DNA of 60,291 nt from Phenylobacterium aquaticum (GCF_022695515.1 NZ_JALDPT010000034.1:1-60291); one strand, 5' to 3'; positions 34,789 through 44,254 are shown, numbered from the stretch's first letter. Notes: generated by a model from the letters alone, not told the origin. Program-made: numbers and translations.

Positions 34789-34982
34789 ATCTCTCCCGAC
34801 ACCCCGGAAATCCCTATCCCGCAAGGGCCAGGCTGAACCCTTAGCCGGGTGATCGTCGCTCTGCGGCCGCCGGGCTTCGCGCGCGCCCGGGCCGCGTCGC
34901 GCAAGCTCCTGGCTGATTCACATCAAGGCGCCGGCGGTGCGAATCCCTAGGCTTTGGCCATCTCAAGACGGGAGAGGCCGGC

Positions 34983-35189
34983 ATGGGACGACTCGCGGGA
35001 CTGGTCGCAGCGCTCTTGGGCGTCGTCTTGCTCGTCTATATGGCGCTCGTGAACTACGCCGACGGCCCGCAATGGGACCGCGCCCTGGTCGCGATCGGCA
35101 TGCCGCTCAGCTATCTCCTGACGCTCGCCGGCGCCCTGCTGTTCGGCCTGGGGGTCTGGCTCCTGTTCCGGCGCAGGCCCGCGCGCTGA
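34983..35189 (+). CDS. small membrane protein, 68 aa
   Basis: Two hydrophobic helices are predicted (LAGLVAALLGVVLLVYMALV and YLLTLAGALLFGLGVWLLF), joined by a short polar loop with NYADGPQWDRA and ending in a basic tail (RRRPAR). A good SD (GGGAGAGG) precedes the ATG. I do not recognise the family. It is convergent with the acetyltransferase gene, only 3 nt away. Confidence 0.65.
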   Translation: MGRLAGLVAALLGVVLLVYMALVNYADGPQWDRALVAIGMPLSYLLTLAGALLFGLGVWLLFRRRPAR

Positions 35190-35192
35190 GGC

Positions 35193-35738
35193 TCAGTGCC
35201 CGGCGAGCGCCAGGCCCGGCGCGTCTGGCGCGCGCGCGTCGCCGCCGTTCAGCGACTTCTGCATCCAGACGGTGTCGACCCACTGGCCGAGCTTGAAGCC
35301 CACAGCGCGGCAGATCCCGGCATGTTCGAATCCCAGGGCGGCGTGCAGGCCGATGGAGCCGGCGTTGCCGCTATCGCCGATCACCGCCATCACCTGGCGC
35401 ACGCCCAGCGCCTCGCAGGCCGCCAGCACCTCGGTGAGCACCGCCCGGCCCACGCCCTGGCCGATGGCCTCGGGGGCCACATAGACGCTGTCCTCGACCG
35501 TGTAGCGATAGGCCGCCCTGGGCCGGAACGGGCCGGCATAGGCGTAGCCCAGGACCACGCCGTCCGCCTCGGCCACCAGATAGGGCAGGCCCAGCGCCAC
35601 GATCGCCGCGCGGCGCCCGGCCATGTCGTCCGCCGTCGGCGGCACCTCCTCGAAGGAGGCCAGGCCGTGCAGCACGTGGTGGCCGTAGATGGCGGCGAGC
35701 ACGGGTGCGTCGGTCTCCAGGGACGGTCGGACGATCAT
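35193..35738 (-). CDS. GNAT N-acetyltransferase, phosphinothricin acetyltransferase-like
   Basis: This 181-aa protein has the PAT/YncA (MddA) subfamily pattern: IVRPSLETDAPVLAAIYGHHV, SFEEVPPTADDM, YAYAGPFRPRAAYRYTVEDSVYV, the acetyl-CoA loop EAIGQGVGRAVL, and MAVIGDSGNAGSIGLHAALGF. Such enzymes acetylate the amino group of phosphinothricin, methionine sulfone or methionine sulfoximine. The C-terminal tail after MQKSLNGG is unconserved. It lies 17 nt downstream of the oligopeptidase B gene on the same strand. Confidence 0.87.
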   Translation of the reverse strand: MIVRPSLETDAPVLAAIYGHHVLHGLASFEEVPPTADDMAGRRAAIVALGLPYLVAEADGVVLGYAYAGPFRPRAAYRYTVEDSVYVAPEAIGQGVGRAVLTEVLAACEALGVRQVMAVIGDSGNAGSIGLHAALGFEHAGICRAVGFKLGQWVDTVWMQKSLNGGDARAPDAPGLALAGH

Positions 35739-35755
35739 GGACTTCCTCTTCAGGC

Positions 35756-37849
35756 TTACGGCGCGGCCGGGCCCTCCCAGGCCCGCGCCACGGCCCAGAC
35801 CGCGAAGGCGTAATCCAGCGCGATCTCCTTCAGGAAATCAAATCGACCCGAGGCGCCGCCGTGGCCGGCCTCCATATTGATCTTGAGCAGGATGGGCGAG
35901 GCGCTGGTCGAATATTGACGCAGCTTCGCCACCCACTTCTCCGGCTCCCAATAGGTCACGCGGGGGTCCGACAGCCCGCCGGTCGCCAGGATCGGCGGAT
36001 AGGGCCGGGCCGCGACATTGTCATAGGGGCTGTAGGCGGCGATCTGGTCATAGGCCGCCGGGTCCTGGAGCGGATTGCCCCATTCGGGCCATTCCGGCGG
36101 GGTCAGCGGCAGGGTGGTGTCGCTCATGGTGTTCAGCACGTCGACAAAGGGCACCGCGGCGATGATCCCGGCCCAGAGGTCGGGCCGCATATTGGCGATC
36201 GCCCCCATCAGCATCCCGCCCGCCGATCCGCCATAGGCGACCATGCGGCCGCGCGCGCCGTATCCCTGGTCGGCCAGGTGCTCGGCGCAGGCGATGAAGT
36301 CGGTGAAGGTGTTGACCTTCTTCTCCTTGCGCCCGTCCATGAACCAGCCCCAGCCCTTGTCGGAGCCGCCGCGCACATGGGCGGTCGCCCAGATCCAGCC
36401 GCGGTCCACCAGGCTCAGATTCCGGATCGAGAAGGCCGGATCCATGGCGTGGCCGTAGGAGCCATAGCCGTAGAGCAGCAGGGGCGCGGACCCATCGAGC
36501 GGCGTGTCCTTCAGCATCAGGACGGTGATCGGCACCTCCGCCCCGTCCGCCGCCGTCGCCATCAGCCGCCGCGCCAAATAGCGGCTCGGATCGTGGCCGG
36601 ACGGCACTTCCTGGGTCTTGCGCAGGGTCCGCTCGCGGGTGGCCATGTCATAGTCGATCCACTGGCGGGGCGTGGTCGGCGACTGGTAGACGAAACGGGT
36701 GAGCGTCGTATCGTACTCATAGCCCTCGGCCAGCGACAGAGCGTGGACCTCCTCCTCGAAGGCCACCACATGCTCTGCGCCCTCGCGGGCCATGATGGTG
36801 ATGCGGTCGCTGGCGTCGACCCGCTCCAGCCGCACCAGGTGGTTCGCATAGGCCGCGAAGCCGGTGATGTAGCGGCCCGGCTGGTGGGCGACGAAATCCA
36901 CCCAGGTGGCCTTGGCCGGGATCTCGGCCATGGAGCGGGCCAGCTTGAAGTCGACGGCCGCGTCGGCGTTGGTGCGGATCACCCAGCGGTCGGACCAGTG
37001 GTCGAGCTCGTACTTCACCCCGGCCTGACGCGGTTCGGCGACCACGGGGGCGGCGGTCGGATCGGCGGCCGGGATCAGCCAGATCTCGGTGGTTTCCTGG
37101 TTGCCCACATGGATGACGATGTGGCTGTCGTCGGACGTGGTCCCCACGCCCAGGAACATGCCGTCATCGGGTTCCTCATAGACCAGCACGTCCTCGCCGC
37201 CCCGGGCCGGGCGGCGGAAGACCTTGGCCGGCCGCGCATTGTCGTCGCGCCAGATCCAGAACAGCCACTGGCTGTCGGGGGAGAAGGCGAAATCCCCATA
37301 GGCGCTGTCGATGGTCTGGGGCAGGACCTCGCCGGTCGCCAGGTCCTTGATATGGATGGTGTAGTATTCCGACCCCTGCGCGTCGCAGGCATAGGCGTAG
37401 AGCCGGTGGTCGGGGCTGTGGTGGGCGGCGCCCACCTGGAAGAACGCCTTGCCCTTGGCCAGTTCGTCCTCGTTCAGCAGCACCACCTCGCCGTCATTGC
37501 GGCCGCGCGGGCGCCGCGCATGGATCGGATGCTCGGCCCCGATCTCGTAGCGCACATAATAGTCCCAGGCGCCGTCGGGGGCGGGGACGGAGCTGTCGTC
37601 CTCCTTGATGCGCCCCTTCATCTCGGCGAACATTTCGGCCTGCAGGGCCTCGGTCCCGGCCAGCATGGCCTTGGCGTAGGCGTTCTCAGCGGTCAGGTGC
37701 TCGCGGATGTCGGCGCGCAGCGCCTTGGGGTCGCGCAGCACCTCGCGCCAGTTGTCGTCCTTCATCCAGGCATAGTCATCGACGCGGGTGCGTCCCAGCT
37801 GGACGATGGTCTTGGGTTCTCGGCGGGCGGTCGGCGGGGTCAGGGACAT
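35756..37849 (-). CDS. ptrB: oligopeptidase B (S9 family peptidase)
   Basis: This 697-aa prolyl-oligopeptidase-family serine peptidase has an N-terminal beta-propeller domain and a C-terminal alpha/beta hydrolase domain. The latter has the nucleophile S542 in YGGSAGGML, the catalytic Asp in GLSDPRVTYWEP and the His in EAGHGGASGR. The conserved VRGGSDKGWGWFMDGRK segment is also present. Oligopeptidase B cuts short peptides after Arg/Lys in the cytoplasm. There is no signal peptide. Its position outside the receptor locus does not allow a specific role, though it could digest imported peptides. Confidence 0.93.
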   Translation of the reverse strand: MSLTPPTARREPKTIVQLGRTRVDDYAWMKDDNWREVLRDPKALRADIREHLTAENAYAKAMLAGTEALQAEMFAEMKGRIKEDDSSVPAPDGAWDYYVRYEIGAEHPIHARRPRGRNDGEVVLLNEDELAKGKAFFQVGAAHHSPDHRLYAYACDAQGSEYYTIHIKDLATGEVLPQTIDSAYGDFAFSPDSQWLFWIWRDDNARPAKVFRRPARGGEDVLVYEEPDDGMFLGVGTTSDDSHIVIHVGNQETTEIWLIPAADPTAAPVVAEPRQAGVKYELDHWSDRWVIRTNADAAVDFKLARSMAEIPAKATWVDFVAHQPGRYITGFAAYANHLVRLERVDASDRITIMAREGAEHVVAFEEEVHALSLAEGYEYDTTLTRFVYQSPTTPRQWIDYDMATRERTLRKTQEVPSGHDPSRYLARRLMATAADGAEVPITVLMLKDTPLDGSAPLLLYGYGSYGHAMDPAFSIRNLSLVDRGWIWATAHVRGGSDKGWGWFMDGRKEKKVNTFTDFIACAEHLADQGYGARGRMVAYGGSAGGMLMGAIANMRPDLWAGIIAAVPFVDVLNTMSDTTLPLTPPEWPEWGNPLQDPAAYDQIAAYSPYDNVAARPYPPILATGGLSDPRVTYWEPEKWVAKLRQYSTSASPILLKINMEAGHGGASGRFDFLKEIALDYAFAVWAVARAWEGPAAP

Positions 37850-37891
37850 GCCTGCTAGATGAGGGGCTCCGCCCGCCCTGGCAAGCGTCGC

Positions 37892-39483
37892 CTAGGTCGG
37901 CGCGGCCGCCGGCGTCCGCGCGCCCAGCCGTTCCTTCAGGTGGTCGCCGACCCGCATGGCGTTGGCCACGGTGGTGAGCGTCGGGTTCACCGCCGCCGAG
38001 GAGACGAAGAAGCTGGTGTCGACCACATAGAGATTGTCCAGCTCGTGGGCCTTGCACCACGGGTCCAGCACCGAGCTCTTGGGGTCGGTCCCGAACCGCA
38101 CCGTGCCCAGCTGGTGGGCGGTGCCATAGAGCGGCAGCAGCGAGTCCAGCTGCAGATGGTGCTGCGAGATCGGATGGGCGTGGTCGACGAAGCCGTCCAA
38201 CGACGCCTTCAGCGTCTGCACCAGCCGCTCGTGGCCCTCCAGATTGTTGTGCTCATATTCCAGCCTCAGCCGGCCGTCGGGGGTGATCCGCACCCGGTTG
38301 TCCTGGGCGGGCAGGTCCTCCGAGATCACCAGCATGGACAGCATCCGCTGGGCCAGCGCGCCGGAGAAGGCGTCGGGCACCAGGGCCGGCGGCAGCCAGT
38401 CCGACACCTCGCCCTCCAGGGTCGGCCGGACATGTATTCCAGCAGCTGGATATGGCCCATCGGCGTGTCGAACCCGCCGCGCGGGTCGTTGAAATAGAAG
38501 TCGTTGACCGCCTGGGTCTTGGGGAAGGTGACGTCCACCGGCGCCGCGGTCAGGGACACCATGGCGGTCAGGGTGTGGAACATGTAGTTGCGCCCGACTT
38601 GGTCGGAGCCGTTGGCCAGGCCGTTGGGATGGGCGGGTCCGGCCGAGTTCAGCAGGATGGCGGCGCTGTTCGCCGCCCCCGCCGCCAGGGCCACGATGTC
38701 GCCGCTCCAGCGCTCCTCGCCGTGCTCGGCGGCGCAGACCACCTCGGTGACGCTCTTACCCGACGGATCGGTCTCCAGCCGCAGCACCTTGCGGCCGGTC
38801 AGGAGGGTCACATTGGGCAGGTCCAGGATCGGCTCGACCGCCAGGCTGCGGGCGTCCGACTTGGCCTTGAGCAGGCAGGGATAGCCGCCGCAGGTCTTGC
38901 ACTTGATGCAGGGCGAGGTCAGCGGGTGGGCGGCGTCCAGCTTGACGCCCAGCGGCAGGGAGAAGGGCCGCCAGCCCTGGTTCAGCCAATGGCTGCGCAG
39001 CTCCTCGACGCCGGGGTCGTTGCGGATGGCGGGATGGGCGTAGGGCGGCTCGGTCCCTTCCTCGGTCGGGTCCTCGCCCCGCGCCCCATGCACCTGCCAC
39101 AGGGTCTCGGCCTCGGCGTAGTAGGGGGCGAACTCGGCCAGCCGGATCGGCCAGGCGGGCGAGACGCCGCCGGCGTGCCGCACCTCCTCGAAGTCCCGCC
39201 CCCGCAGCCGCATCAGGGCCGCGCCATAGAAGCTGGTGTTGCCCCCCACCCAATAGTGGGTGTTCGGCGTGAACGGCCGGTCGCGCTTGTCGTACCAGTG
39301 CTCCTTGGTGCGATAGCGGTGCTCGATGAACACCGCCTTGGAGTCCCAGTTCTCGGCCTCGCGCGGCAGATGCTCGCCGCGCTCGAGGATCAGGATCGAC
39401 TTGCCGGTCGGCGCCAGCCTCTGGGCCAGGGTGGCGCCCCCGGCGCCGGAGCCGATGATGATGACGTCGAAATGCGCGGCCAT
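37892..39483 (-). pseudogene. GMC-family FAD oxidoreductase, frameshifted
   Basis: A glucose-methanol-choline oxidoreductase is split over two frames. The first, from ATG 39483, starts with the FAD dinucleotide fold (FDVIIIGSGAGGATLAQRLA, ILERGEHLPRE), continues through HYWVGGNTSFYGAALMRLR and a Cys cluster (CIKCKTCGGYPCLLK) and reaches LLEYMSG. The second carries the rest, including YGTAHQLGTVRFGTD, LYVVDTSFFVSSAAVNPTLT and the C-terminal helix. The shift is near 38424-38428; adding one C/G gives a continuous PTLEGEVSDW. The corrected length is about 530 aa. The likely reaction is oxidation of an alcohol. It starts 1 nt after the SDR gene, with which it forms an operon. Confidence 0.77.
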
Positions 39484-39484
39484 C

Positions 39485-40297
39485 TCAGTCCCCCAGGTGA
39501 TATTTCGCCGATCCCCTGCGGACGGCGGCGGCGACCAGGCCCTGGGGCAGATGCTGCAACAGGGCGGCGGCCAGGCGGTTGTGCCAGCCGGGTATGACCA
39601 CAACACGGCCAAGATCGTTGGCCCGCAGCGCGGTCTCGACCACGGTCTCGGCGCTCTGCCAGAACAGGCGCGGGGCCTCGTCCATCAGGTGCTGGGTGGC
39701 GTTGGCCTGCGCGAACTCGGTGCGGGTGAAGCCGGGGCAGACCGCGGTCACCGACAGCCCCTTGGCCCGGTACTCGGCGTCGAGCGCCTGGGAGAACTTG
39801 ATCATCAGGCTCTTGGCCCCCGGATAGAGGCTGTGGCCCGCCGCCCCCGGCGCAAAGCCCGCCAGGGAGGCCACATTGATGATCCGGCCATGCCCCCGTT
39901 CGACCATGCCCGGGATCACGGCATGCGCCAGGGCGCAGGGGGCGACGACCAGGGTCATCAGGAAGTCACGCTGCCTCAGCCAGGGCGTCGCGGCGAAGCT
40001 CTGAGGAATGGAGAACCCGGCGTTGTTGACCAGCAGGTCCACGCGCCGGCCCCGCGCGGCGATCGCCGCCAGGATCGGCCCCTCGGCCTCGAAGGCCCCC
40101 AGATCGGCGGCGACGGCGAAGGCCTCGATCCCGTGCGCGGCGGCGAGGTCTTCCGCCAGCCGCTCCAGCCGGTCCAGCCGGCGCGCGGTGAGGCACAGGT
40201 CATAGCCCCGCGCCGCGAGCGCGCGGGCGAAGGCCGCCCCCATGCCGGAGGAGGCGCCGGTGACCAGAGCGAAGGGGCGGGCGGGTGCGGATGTCAT
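39485..40297 (-). CDS. short-chain dehydrogenase/reductase
   Basis: This 270-aa classical SDR has the cofactor motif TGASSGMG, the acidic/basic NADP-type turn (TARRLDRL), the NNAG motif, a catalytic Ser in NVASLAGF and Y-x3-K (YPGAKS). The family reduces or oxidises alcohols and ketones. I start at MTSAPARP (40297); no strong SD is visible, and the frame is open for 35 more codons. It is the first gene of a tight operon with the GMC oxidoreductase (1-nt gap), so the two probably act on the same alcohol/carbonyl compound. Confidence 0.87.
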   Translation of the reverse strand: MTSAPARPFALVTGASSGMGAAFARALAARGYDLCLTARRLDRLERLAEDLAAAHGIEAFAVAADLGAFEAEGPILAAIAARGRRVDLLVNNAGFSIPQSFAATPWLRQRDFLMTLVVAPCALAHAVIPGMVERGHGRIINVASLAGFAPGAAGHSLYPGAKSLMIKFSQALDAEYRAKGLSVTAVCPGFTRTEFAQANATQHLMDEAPRLFWQSAETVVETALRANDLGRVVVIPGWHNRLAAALLQHLPQGLVAAAVRRGSAKYHLGD

Positions 40298-40461
40298 GGG
40301 CTGGACAGTGCGCGCCTGCTCAACGGACAACAACCGCCGCTGCGAATGCGGCGCGGCGATTGAACGCAGCGCGCACGGCCGCGAAGGGCATTGCGTTAAC
40401 AATGCTCTTAGAGTGATGGTCGCCTAGTCGGGTGGAGTGCTGATCCCGACAGGGGGCGTCG

Positions 40462-41289
40462 ATGGCCTACGATCTCTCAATGGAGTTGATCCACGCGACC
40501 GTTCAGCTCGAGCAACCGCTCGGCGATGGAACGCGCACCGTGGGGACCGGGTTCCTGATCGAGGCGCCGACGCCGGACGGCAAGCCGCGCGTCGTGCTGG
40601 TCACCGCCAATCACGTCTTCGAAAAGATGCCGGGCCAGGACGCCCGCATCGGCTACCGGGTCGAGAACCCGGACGGCTCCTGGACCTACACCCCGGCCCT
40701 CCTGAAGATCCGCGACAAGGCCGGCCACGAGCTGTGGACCCATCACCCCTCCCGCGACGTGGCGACCATCTCCATCACCGCCCCGCCGGAATTCGCCAAG
40801 GCGGCCATCCCGGAAAACTGGCTGGCCGAGGATCAGACCTTCACCAAGCTGGAGGTCGGGGCCGGCGACGAGATGATGGCGCTCGGCTTCCCGCGCGGCC
40901 TGGCGGCCAACCAGGCGGGCTTCCCGATCCTGCGCTCGGGCCGCGTGGCATCCTATCCGGTGGCCCCGGCCAAGATCTTCCCGACCTTCCTGCTGGATTT
41001 CAGCGTCTTCCCGGGCAATTCCGGCGGGCCGGTGTTCATGTCCGAAACCGGCCGCCGCCGCGTGGGCGCAGCCGCCGAGGCGCCGACCCAGTTCATCGCC
41101 GGCCTGCTCACCCAGCAGGTCGAACTGAACAGCGAACGGCTGGAGATCGGAATCGTCACCCATGCGCGGTTCATCCGCGAGACGATCGCCCTGCTGGACA
41201 ACGCCGCGGCGCCTGTGACAACCGCCAGCACGGACGTCGTGGCCGGCGCGCGCGCCGCCTCCGCAGAGGAGGCCGCCTCGCCGGATTGA
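40462..41289 (+). CDS. trypsin-like serine protease without signal peptide
   Basis: This 275-aa chymotrypsin-fold protease has the triad H51 (VTANHVF), D99 (SRDVATISI) and S187 (FPGNSGGPVF). No signal peptide or membrane segment precedes the protease domain (MAYDLSMELIHATVQLEQPLG) and there is no PDZ domain, which is unlike DegP/HtrA. It therefore seems to act in the cytoplasm. The C-terminal 30 residues are Ala-rich and unconserved. The start could also be the Met at 40480. It is followed 17 nt later by a secreted protein gene on the same strand. Confidence 0.8.
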   Translation: MAYDLSMELIHATVQLEQPLGDGTRTVGTGFLIEAPTPDGKPRVVLVTANHVFEKMPGQDARIGYRVENPDGSWTYTPALLKIRDKAGHELWTHHPSRDVATISITAPPEFAKAAIPENWLAEDQTFTKLEVGAGDEMMALGFPRGLAANQAGFPILRSGRVASYPVAPAKIFPTFLLDFSVFPGNSGGPVFMSETGRRRVGAAAEAPTQFIAGLLTQQVELNSERLEIGIVTHARFIRETIALLDNAAAPVTTASTDVVAGARAASAEEAASPD

Positions 41290-41306
41290 AGGTGAGGGGG
41301 CTTTGA

Positions 41307-41804
41307 ATGCTGAAATTCGTATCCGCCGTGGCGTTGGGGTTGGCGCTCGCCGCCCCTGTGGCTCATGCCACGACGCCCGCTGACGGGGTCTTGGGGCGTT
41401 TCGTCGGCGACTGGACGGTCTCGGGCCAGACTCGCGGGCACGCGACCGCGACCGAGGCGGAGGTCCGCGCCCAGTTCGGCGGCGCGTTCGTCGAGCTGCA
41501 CATCCAAGATCCGACCAGACGGTCGCCCTATGAGGCGCGGGTTTGGTTCGGGCAGGACGACGCCGGCAAGCTGGTCATTCACTGGCTGGACGCCACCGGC
41601 GGTGAGACGTCCCACACCTTGGGAGCCGGCGCGGTCGAGGGCGACGGCCTGGTCTTTGCGTTTCCCTATCCCGACGGGACGTTCCGCGACCGGCTGGACT
41701 ATGATCGCGGCCACGACCAGTGGCGGCTGCGGATCGAGACCGGCGACAAGGCCGCGCCGGTGGTCTTTTCGGACTGGCTGTTCACGCGCCGTACGGGGCG
41801 CTGA
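41307..41804 (+). CDS. secreted DUF1579-like protein
   Basis: This 165-aa protein has a signal peptide (MLKFVSAVALGLALAAPVAHA). A lipocalin/THAP4-like beta barrel pattern follows: VLGRFVGDWTVSGQTRGH, FVELHIQDPTRRSPYEARVWFG, then alternating strands to VVFSDWLFTRR. DUF1579 relatives are of unknown function. It may bind a small ligand in the periplasm. It sits 17 nt after the protease gene and is probably co-transcribed. Confidence 0.65.
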   Translation: MLKFVSAVALGLALAAPVAHATTPADGVLGRFVGDWTVSGQTRGHATATEAEVRAQFGGAFVELHIQDPTRRSPYEARVWFGQDDAGKLVIHWLDATGGETSHTLGAGAVEGDGLVFAFPYPDGTFRDRLDYDRGHDQWRLRIETGDKAAPVVFSDWLFTRRTGR

Positions 41805-41853
41805 GCGACGCCGCCCCCGGATCGACCGGGGGCGGGCGCTTAGATCGCCTTGA

Positions 41854-42300
41854 TCAGGCGTAGAGCAGGGACAGGGTCTCTGCGATGCAGGCGGGCTTGG
41901 CCTCGCCTTCGATCTCGATCGTGCACTCGTTGCGGATCTGCACGCCGCCGGCCTTGGGCTCGACGCCCAGCAGCTTCTGGCGCAAGCGCACCTTCTTGCC
42001 GACCTTGACCATGTTCACGAAGCGGACCTTGTCCGAGCCGTAATTGATGCCGCGGGTCACGCCCTTCACCGGCAGCAGGCCGGCCGACAGGAACGGGATC
42101 AGCGACAGGGTGAGATAACCGTGGGCGATCGGGCCGCCCATTTCACGGTTGGCGCGCTCCACGTCGACGTGGATCCACTGGTGGTCGCCGGTGGCTTCGG
42201 CGAACTGGTTCACGCGCTCCTGGGTGACTTCCAGCCAGTCCGACACGCCGACTTCCTGACCGACCAGGCCGCCCAGATCCTTGAACTCAACGGGGTTCAT
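41854..42300 (-). CDS. MaoC-family (R)-specific enoyl-CoA hydratase
   Basis: This 148-aa hot-dog protein has the hydratase-2 motif FAEATGDHQWIHVDVERA...GGPIAHGYLTLSL, with the catalytic Asp and His in TGDHQWIH. It hydrates trans-2-enoyl-CoA to (R)-3-hydroxyacyl-CoA, feeding polyhydroxyalkanoate synthesis or acting in beta-oxidation variants. It stands alone here, divergent from the prolyl-tRNA synthetase gene. Confidence 0.9.
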   Translation of the reverse strand: MNPVEFKDLGGLVGQEVGVSDWLEVTQERVNQFAEATGDHQWIHVDVERANREMGGPIAHGYLTLSLIPFLSAGLLPVKGVTRGINYGSDKVRFVNMVKVGKKVRLRQKLLGVEPKAGGVQIRNECTIEIEGEAKPACIAETLSLLYA

Positions 42301-42419
42301 CGTTCTCTCCCTAGAATTGAAACAGGTGTTCGAGGGTCTAGCATCTGACCGGCTTCGCGCAAGCCGGCTTTGCCACGCGGCCGGGCGCCATTATGGAGAG
42401 CGCACACACGGAGTTCTCT

Positions 42420-43979
42420 ATGCAACGCGCTCTCAGCGTCAGCCGCATGACCGGCAACCGCTCGTCCTTCCCCGACTGGTACCAGGCGATCGTCCGCGAG
42501 GCGGACATGGCCGAGCTCAGCCCGGTGCGCGGCTCAATGATCATCAAGCCGTGGGGCTACGGGGTCTGGGAACGGATCCAGCAGACCATGGACCGGCGCA
42601 TCAAGACCATGGGCGTCGACAACTGCTACTTCCCGCTGTTCATCCCCTTGAGCTTCTTCGCCAAGGAGGCCGAGCACGTCGACGGTTTCGCCAAGGAGAT
42701 GGCGGTGGTCACCCACCACCGGCTGAAGTCCATCGACGGCAAGCTGCAGCCCGATCCCGACGCCAAGCTCGACGAGCCGCTGATCGTGCGCCCGACGTCG
42801 GAGACCATCATCGGCGACGCCTTCTCGCGCTGGATCAAGAGCCACCGCGACCTGCCGCTCAAGATCAATCAGTGGGCCAATGTGGTCCGCTGGGAGATGC
42901 GCACGCGGCTGTTCCTGCGCACCTCCGAATTCCTCTGGCAGGAGGGCCACACCGCCCACGCCTCCCGCGAGGACGCGCTCGCCTCCACCCGCCAGGCGCT
43001 GGAAATGTATCGGGAATTCTCCGAGACGGTGCTGGCCATGCCGGTGGTCGCCGGTGAGAAGCCCGAGAACGAGCGCTTCCCCGGCGCCGACAACACCTAT
43101 TCGATCGAATCCATGATGCAGGACGGCAAGGCCCTGCAGGCCGGGACCTCGCACTATCTTGGGACCAGCTTCGCGCGGGCCCAGAACATCCGCTTCCAGG
43201 GCGAGAGCGGCGAGCTGGAATTCTGCCACACCTCCAGCTGGGGCACCTCCACCCGCCTGATCGGCGGGGTGATCATGACCCATGGCGACGATGACGGCCT
43301 GCGCCTGCCGCCCGCCATCGCGCCCCGCCAGATCGTCATCGTGCCCATGCTGCGCGGCAAGCCCGAGGACGCCGAGGTCCTGGCCTTCGGCGAGGCCCTG
43401 GTCGCCACCCTGAACGAGACCTTCGCTCTGGGCGAACCCATCCGCGCCCTGCTCGACACCAAGGACCAGCGCTCGGCCGAGAAGCGCTGGAACTGGGTGC
43501 GCCGCGGCGCGCCGATCATCGTCGAGCTCGGCCCCCGCGACGTGGCCGCCGGCATGGTCAGCTTCATGCGCCGCGACGACCTGCGCGACGGCGACAAGGT
43601 CAAGTCTCAGGCTCTATCCCGCGACGAGTTCGTGGCCCAGGTCCCCGGCCTGCTTGCCGCCATCCAGAAGGGCCTGTTCGACGAGGCCAAGGCCCGCCTG
43701 GACGCCAATATCCGCCGCGACATCACCACCTATGACGGCCTGACCGAGTTCTTCGGCGCCGCCCCGGACGATGACGAGGAGGGCGTGGCCTTCAAGGGCT
43801 GGGTCCGCGCCAGCTGGTCCCGCCCGAGCGGCGAGGCGCTCGACGCCATCGAGCAGAAGCTGAAGATCCACAAGCTGACCCTGCGCAACGCCCCCCTCGA
43901 CCAGCCCGCGACCTTCGCGCCGTGCATCTTCACCGGCGAACCCGGCGTCGAAGAGGTGCTGATCGGCCGGGCGTACTGA
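42420..43979 (+). CDS. proS: prolyl-tRNA synthetase, archaeal/eukaryal-type (ProS type 3)
   Basis: This 519-aa class II synthetase has motif 2 around KINQWANVVRWEMRTRLFLRTSEFLWQEGHTAH, TSWGTSTRLIGGVIM for motif 3, an anticodon-binding domain (IVIVPMLRG...) and the C-terminal domain ending in Tyr (EEVLIGRAY). These features define the archaeal/eukaryal-like ProRS, which lacks the editing insertion of the common bacterial form. The Zn site of the C-terminal domain seems degenerate, with only one Cys (APCIFTGEP). The ATG at 42420 has GGAG 6 nt upstream; an ATG at 42393 has no SD. Many alphaproteobacteria use the bacterial type, so this may be a replacement or a second copy. Confidence 0.9.
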   Translation: MQRALSVSRMTGNRSSFPDWYQAIVREADMAELSPVRGSMIIKPWGYGVWERIQQTMDRRIKTMGVDNCYFPLFIPLSFFAKEAEHVDGFAKEMAVVTHHRLKSIDGKLQPDPDAKLDEPLIVRPTSETIIGDAFSRWIKSHRDLPLKINQWANVVRWEMRTRLFLRTSEFLWQEGHTAHASREDALASTRQALEMYREFSETVLAMPVVAGEKPENERFPGADNTYSIESMMQDGKALQAGTSHYLGTSFARAQNIRFQGESGELEFCHTSSWGTSTRLIGGVIMTHGDDDGLRLPPAIAPRQIVIVPMLRGKPEDAEVLAFGEALVATLNETFALGEPIRALLDTKDQRSAEKRWNWVRRGAPIIVELGPRDVAAGMVSFMRRDDLRDGDKVKSQALSRDEFVAQVPGLLAAIQKGLFDEAKARLDANIRRDITTYDGLTEFFGAAPDDDEEGVAFKGWVRASWSRPSGEALDAIEQKLKIHKLTLRNAPLDQPATFAPCIFTGEPGVEEVLIGRAY

Positions 43980-43987
43980 GGCGCCCG

Positions 43988-44090
43988 GTCCTTCCCCCTC
44001 AAGGGGGGAGGGGTAACGCATACGAGGTCCTGCAAGTTGCTCTCCCGTTGGGGGAGTTGGTGCGAAGCGCCAGAGGGGGACTTTGACCCC
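43988..44090. repeat. G/C-run hairpin repeat downstream of proS
   Basis: The region contains C-run/G-run hairpins in series: TTCCCCCTCAAGGGGGG near 43992-44008, CTCCCGTTGGGGGAG near 44042-44056 and GGTGCGAAGCGCC near 44059-44071, then AGAGGGGGA. This has the look of a dispersed intergenic element, and it can terminate the proS transcript. Confidence 0.45.
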
Positions 44091-44198
44091 TTCAACTGGG
44101 CCTCAAGGCGGTTGGGTCCGCGGGGCGTGCTCAACGTGGCGGGGGCTGGACCGCCGCACCTGAGATCGTCGCACGCGCCTGATCTCCGGCGCCCCCGC

Positions 44199-44242
44199 TT
44201 GACGCACTCATATCTCGATGGCTATGAATTATCTCATAGCCA
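44199..44242 (+). promoter_or_regulatory. promoter with ArsR operator
   Basis: TTGACG (-35, 44199-44204) and TATGAA (-10, 44223-44228) are 18 nt apart. The -10 lies inside a perfect inverted repeat, TGGCTATGA (44219-44227)/TCATAGCCA (44234-44242), with a 6-bp spacer. The repressor encoded just downstream would block RNA polymerase here. Confidence 0.75.
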
Positions 44243-44254
44243 GAGAGTTATGCA

